A stretch of DNA of 7,887 nt from NCBI GenBank assembly GCA_015256455.1, contig JABZMB010000056.1, positions 1 to 7,887 on the forward strand. Reading direction: 5' to 3'. Shown here piece after piece: positions 5,185-7,887 of the stretch (positions within the stretch are counted from its first letter, which is position 1; the number at the start of each line of letters is the position of its first letter). Position numbers and translations under genes: made by a program. The notes beneath the pieces were generated by a model. The model did no database searches, had not been told where the DNA came from, and saw only the letters and a list, made by a program, of their open reading frames with translations. The stretch is from Solobacterium sp. GTDB taxonomy: Bacteria > Bacillota_I > Bacilli_A > Erysipelotrichales > Erysipelotrichaceae.

Positions 5185-6408
5185 TTAGTCGCTCATCTTT
5201 TGAATGAGTTCATATTGATTACTTGTCATTCTAAAGTGCGCAATTCCACAGTTTGGAACTGGATGAACACCCAGTTCGGAGGCTTCTTGGAAAATGTCCT
5301 CCTTTTTTAATCCAAATAAGGCTTCAAGACATACAAGATAGAAGTCTCCGTGAGAAACCAGTAATACTGTATCTTGATCTTGATGTGTATCATAGATTTC
5401 TTGGAACATTGAATAGATACGCTTTGTAACATCGCTATGTTCCTCGCCACCTACATCACCATAATGCGTATCCATAAAGCGTTTACTACTAGGGTCTGCC
5501 TCTTTGAATGTTAAACCCTCAAGATCACCATAACTTACTTCACAGATCTTTTTTGTATAAACAATATTTCCTGGGTGATATTGAGCAATCATTTCTGCAG
5601 TATCACGAGCACGCTCAGAAGTCGAAACATAAATGGTAGAGAAATGTATATCCTTTAACTTCTCGGCTACCTCTTGTGCTTCTTGAATGCCTTTTTCAGT
5701 TAAAGGACTATCGCATCTACCTTGAATACGTTCCTGTACATTAAATCTTGTTTCCCCATGGCGCATCAAGTAAATATCAATTGTTTTTGGATGATAGAAT
5801 TGACGATATTCATTTACATCAATTGGCTCCTGGTCTAAGAAGAACTCTCCATCTTTATAATGAAATATCAACATACCAGTATTAGGCATGAGCCAACGAT
5901 TTTGTTCTTTACAACGATTTACATAATCATCTAAATTCATACCGAATAAAATTTCTAAGATACGCACTGCATAAGCACCATGACTTACTAGAAGAATGGT
6001 ATCTCCATCATTAGACTCATCAACAATACTCTGCATTGTGGTACGAACGCGCTTTGCAAATCCTTCAATGCTTTCACCACCTTTTGATGACCAATCATCA
6101 AAGAACGGAGAGTCCAAGACCTCTTCCTTACGTGCACCATCTAAAGAGCCAAAAGAGAACTCCTTTAAACCCTTGGTAAGAATTAAGGGAATATCGTGAT
6201 ACTTACAGATTTCTTTCGCAGTATCCCAAGCTCTTTCAGAGGTTGAACAATACGCACGATTAAACGGCACATTTCTGAGTGCGGACGCAACGTTTTCTGC
6301 CTGTTGAATGCCCTCTTCTAAGAGTGGACTATCACACCAGCCCTGCATACGACCTTTACGATTAAATAAGGTTTTTCCGTGTCTAACAAAGTAAAATTTC
6401 AATTCCAT
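5185..6408 (-). CDS. Two-domain histidine phosphatase (phosphoglycerate mutase-like tandem)
   Basis: Cytoplasmic protein of 407 residues made of two full histidine-phosphatase domains, each about 200 residues; single-domain relatives are half this size. Domain 1 has VRHG (phospho-acceptor H10), E83 in KEFSFGSLDG and SHG (H143). Domain 2 has MRHG (H217), E290 in CEVSYGDLEG and SHG (H353). Both also share QGxCDSPL, TSER and VSHG segments in register, so the gene arose by duplication and fusion, and both sites look catalytically complete. The family covers phosphoglycerate mutases, sugar-phosphate and nucleotide phosphatases and alpha-ribazole phosphatase; substrate unknown. ATG at 6408 fits the domain start, but the ribosome binding site is weak (GGGG about 9 bp upstream). 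Monocistronic: terminator just downstream and ktrB divergent upstream. I found no convincing promoter. Confidence 0.9.
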   Translation of the reverse strand: MELKFYFVRHGKTLFNRKGRMQGWCDSPLLEEGIQQAENVASALRNVPFNRAYCSTSERAWDTAKEICKYHDIPLILTKGLKEFSFGSLDGARKEEVLDSPFFDDWSSKGGESIEGFAKRVRTTMQSIVDESNDGDTILLVSHGAYAVRILEILFGMNLDDYVNRCKEQNRWLMPNTGMLIFHYKDGEFFLDQEPIDVNEYRQFYHPKTIDIYLMRHGETRFNVQERIQGRCDSPLTEKGIQEAQEVAEKLKDIHFSTIYVSTSERARDTAEMIAQYHPGNIVYTKKICEVSYGDLEGLTFKEADPSSKRFMDTHYGDVGGEEHSDVTKRIYSMFQEIYDTHQDQDTVLLVSHGDFYLVCLEALFGLKKEDIFQEASELGVHPVPNCGIAHFRMTSNQYELIQKMSD

Positions 6409-6459
6409 GTATTTTGTACCCCAATTCTTTGTATTTTCTCTTATTTTTCACAAATAATG

Positions 6460-6488
6460 TTGGTAATAAAAGCCGAAAATACTATAAT
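6460..6488 (+). promoter_or_regulatory. Sigma-A type promoter of ktrB
   Basis: -35 TTGGTA (6460-6465), 17-bp spacer, perfect -10 TATAAT (6483-6488). Start near 6495, giving a leader of about 50 nt, too short for a c-di-AMP riboswitch. Confidence 0.75.
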
Positions 6489-6500
6489 ATTTTAGTCGCT

Positions 6501-6527
6501 ATGATAGTATCATATACGTATATACTA
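6501..6527. repeat. Overlapping palindromes in the ktrB leader
   Basis: Shortly after the predicted start come ATGATA-G-TATCAT (6501-6513) and ATATACGTATAT (6512-6523), which overlap by two bases, plus TAGTAT (6505-6510) with ATACTA (6522-6527). They lie between promoter and ribosome binding site and could be an operator or a weak RNA hairpin; AT-rich sequence also produces such palindromes by chance. Confidence 0.35.
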
Positions 6528-6544
6528 CATTCTGAAAGGGTATT

Positions 6545-7879
6545 ATGAATTTTCTTAGAAATAAACTACATCTAACATATCCACAGATGATTATTCTGGG
6601 ATTCGGGGCGATTATCTTATTTGGTGCATTGTTACTGATGACACCATTTGCTAGTCAATCTGGTCAATGGACACCATTTATTAATGCACTATTCACATCC
6701 ACGTCATGTGTTTGTGTAACGGGATTGGTTGTATACGATACTGCTACATATTGGAGCTTCTTCGGACAGCTTGTCATTATTATTCTAATTCAGATTGGTG
6801 GACTTGGTGTTGTGACAGTTATCACGTCCCTTGCGCTAATTACTGGTAAACGAATCGGCTATCTTGCTCGTTCTACTTTGGCAAACTCCATTTCAATTTC
6901 AGCAGTTGGTGGTATTATTCGCTTACTACACTTTATCTTTAAGATTACATTTATGGTAGAAGGTTTCTTCGCCATACTCATGTCATTTACATTTATACCG
7001 GATTTTGGACTCGTTAAAGGTATTTGGTACAGTATCTTCCATTCTATCTCAGCCTTCTGTAATGCAGGATTTGACTTAATGGGCGTTCGTGAGCCATTCT
7101 CATCCCTAACAAGTTATGTGTCCAATCCAATTATCAATATCTCAATTATGTCTTTAATTCTGATTGGTGGTTTAAGCTTCTCCACTTGGGCAGATATCAA
7201 AGAATATAAGTTCAAACTACATCGTTATCACATGCAGTCTAAGATCATCTTGTTAATGACCGCAATCCTAGTCGTATTCCCTGCAATCTACTTCTTCTTT
7301 GTGGATTTTGCAGGTATGCCTTTAGGCACAAGAATTCTAGCATCCTTCTTCCAATCTGTAACACCACGTACTGCTGGATTTAATACGGTAGATCTAACAA
7401 AGATGACTGAATCCAGTATCTTCTTACAGATTATATTAATGTTAATTGGTGCTGCCCCTGGTTCTACTGGTGGTGGTATGAAGATTACGACATTCTTTGT
7501 CTTAGTTACTACGAGTATGGCAATCTTTAGAAATCGTTCTCGTACGGAGAGCTTTGGCAGAACAATCCCAGAGACAGTCGTACGTAACGCTGCCACAATC
7601 TTGATGTTATATATCTCATTATGTGTAGGTGCCGCAATGATTATTAGTGTCATTGAGAATGTTCCAATGATAACTGCAATGTATGAGACCGCATCCGCAA
7701 TCGCTACCGTAGGTTTAACACTAGGTATCACACGTGATTTAACAATCATTTCAAGAATCATCTTAATCTTCCTAATGTTCGCTGGACGTATTGGAGGACT
7801 CACCTTGATTTATGGTATGTTCCCATTCCGTAACCAATGTTTAGGTAGACATATTGAAGAAAACGTAGCTGTAGGCTAA
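6545..7879 (+). CDS. ktrB: KtrB potassium uptake channel subunit (TrkH/KtrB family)
   Basis: Membrane subunit of the Ktr potassium uptake system, 444 residues, close to the 445 or so of characterised KtrB. Four membrane-pore-membrane repeats are visible with their filter glycines: VTGL (G60), NAGF (G175), TAGFN (G278) and TVGLT (G390). The glycine-rich segment APGSTGGGMK (304-313) corresponds to the intramembrane loop of the third repeat that gates the pore, and R415 in FAGRIGG matches the conserved arginine of the fourth repeat. ATG at 6545 follows GAAAGGG after 4 bp. KtrB works as a dimer on an octameric ring of the nucleotide-binding KtrA. That partner is probably next, because GGAGA lies 3 bp after the stop codon at the right edge. 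Confidence 0.95.
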   Translation: MNFLRNKLHLTYPQMIILGFGAIILFGALLLMTPFASQSGQWTPFINALFTSTSCVCVTGLVVYDTATYWSFFGQLVIIILIQIGGLGVVTVITSLALITGKRIGYLARSTLANSISISAVGGIIRLLHFIFKITFMVEGFFAILMSFTFIPDFGLVKGIWYSIFHSISAFCNAGFDLMGVREPFSSLTSYVSNPIINISIMSLILIGGLSFSTWADIKEYKFKLHRYHMQSKIILLMTAILVVFPAIYFFFVDFAGMPLGTRILASFFQSVTPRTAGFNTVDLTKMTESSIFLQIILMLIGAAPGSTGGGMKITTFFVLVTTSMAIFRNRSRTESFGRTIPETVVRNAATILMLYISLCVGAAMIISVIENVPMITAMYETASAIATVGLTLGITRDLTIISRIILIFLMFAGRIGGLTLIYGMFPFRNQCLGRHIEENVAVG

Positions 7880-7882
7880 ATA

Positions 7883-7887
7883 GGAGA
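7883..7887 (+). promoter_or_regulatory. Ribosome binding site of the next gene (probably ktrA)
   Basis: GGAGA, 3 bp after the ktrB stop codon, is the last thing in the window. It suggests a tightly coupled downstream gene; in this family that is usually ktrA. The gene itself is not visible. Confidence 0.4.

Noticed and set aside
5996..6199. Plus-strand ORF of 67 codons
   Set aside because: Antisense to the first histidine-phosphatase domain.
7288..7803. Minus-strand ORF of 171 codons
   Set aside because: Long, but exactly opposite the conserved pore repeats of ktrB; composition is the reverse reading of membrane helices.

Overview
The window comes from an AT-rich genome with strong AGGAGG-type ribosome binding sites, sigma-A type promoters, a TPP riboswitch, ECF vitamin transporters and a KtrB potassium channel. 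This points to a Bacillota (low-GC Gram-positive) chromosome. Something near Erysipelotrichia or Clostridia is plausible, but that is an impression, not a demonstration. I see no mobile elements, CRISPR arrays, tRNA or rRNA genes, and no frameshifts.

Layout. Everything from 1 to 6408 that looks like a gene lies on the minus strand; one gene at the right edge lies on the plus strand. Read in the minus direction the order is: (1) a 407-residue protein of two fused histidine-phosphatase domains (6408-5185), closed by a terminator at 5175-5141; (2) a gene-free stretch (5140-4800) holding a good promoter (TTGACA, 17 bp, TAACAT), a tandem GTTAG-N6-CTAAC operator, four consecutive inverted repeats and an intrinsic terminator, which together look like an undescribed regulated small RNA of about 230 nt; (3) an extended -10 promoter, a TPP riboswitch (4779-4710) with a predicted hairpin sequestering the ribosome binding site, and thiT, the substrate-binding subunit of a thiamine ECF transporter, with its own terminator; (4) a two-gene unit of a Cof-type HAD phosphatase and a Gfo/Idh/MocA oxidoreductase, ended by a 14-bp terminator hairpin; (5) an ECF transmembrane subunit (EcfT) and a double-ABC ATPase cut by the left edge, overlapping by 19 bp and driven by a promoter (TTGCAA, 17 bp, TATAAT) with an operator over its start site. 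Divergent from item 1, on the plus strand, is ktrB (6545-7879), probably followed by ktrA just outside the window.

How it fits together. ThiT needs an EcfT plus ATPase module to work, and one is encoded 2 kb away on the same strand. The two halves appear to be controlled differently: thiT by TPP, the energising module by a DNA-binding regulator. The operator at the energising module (GTTAG-N6-TTAAC, 1999-2014) resembles the two copies at the putative small-RNA promoter (GTTAG-N6-CTAAC, 5030-5045 and 5051-5066), and in both cases a copy covers the predicted transcription start. That is the main lead: an unknown regulator may jointly control an ECF module and a structured RNA whose two widest loops display anti-Shine-Dalgarno sequence (CUCCUUU and CCUCCUC). 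The sequence supports this as a hypothesis only.
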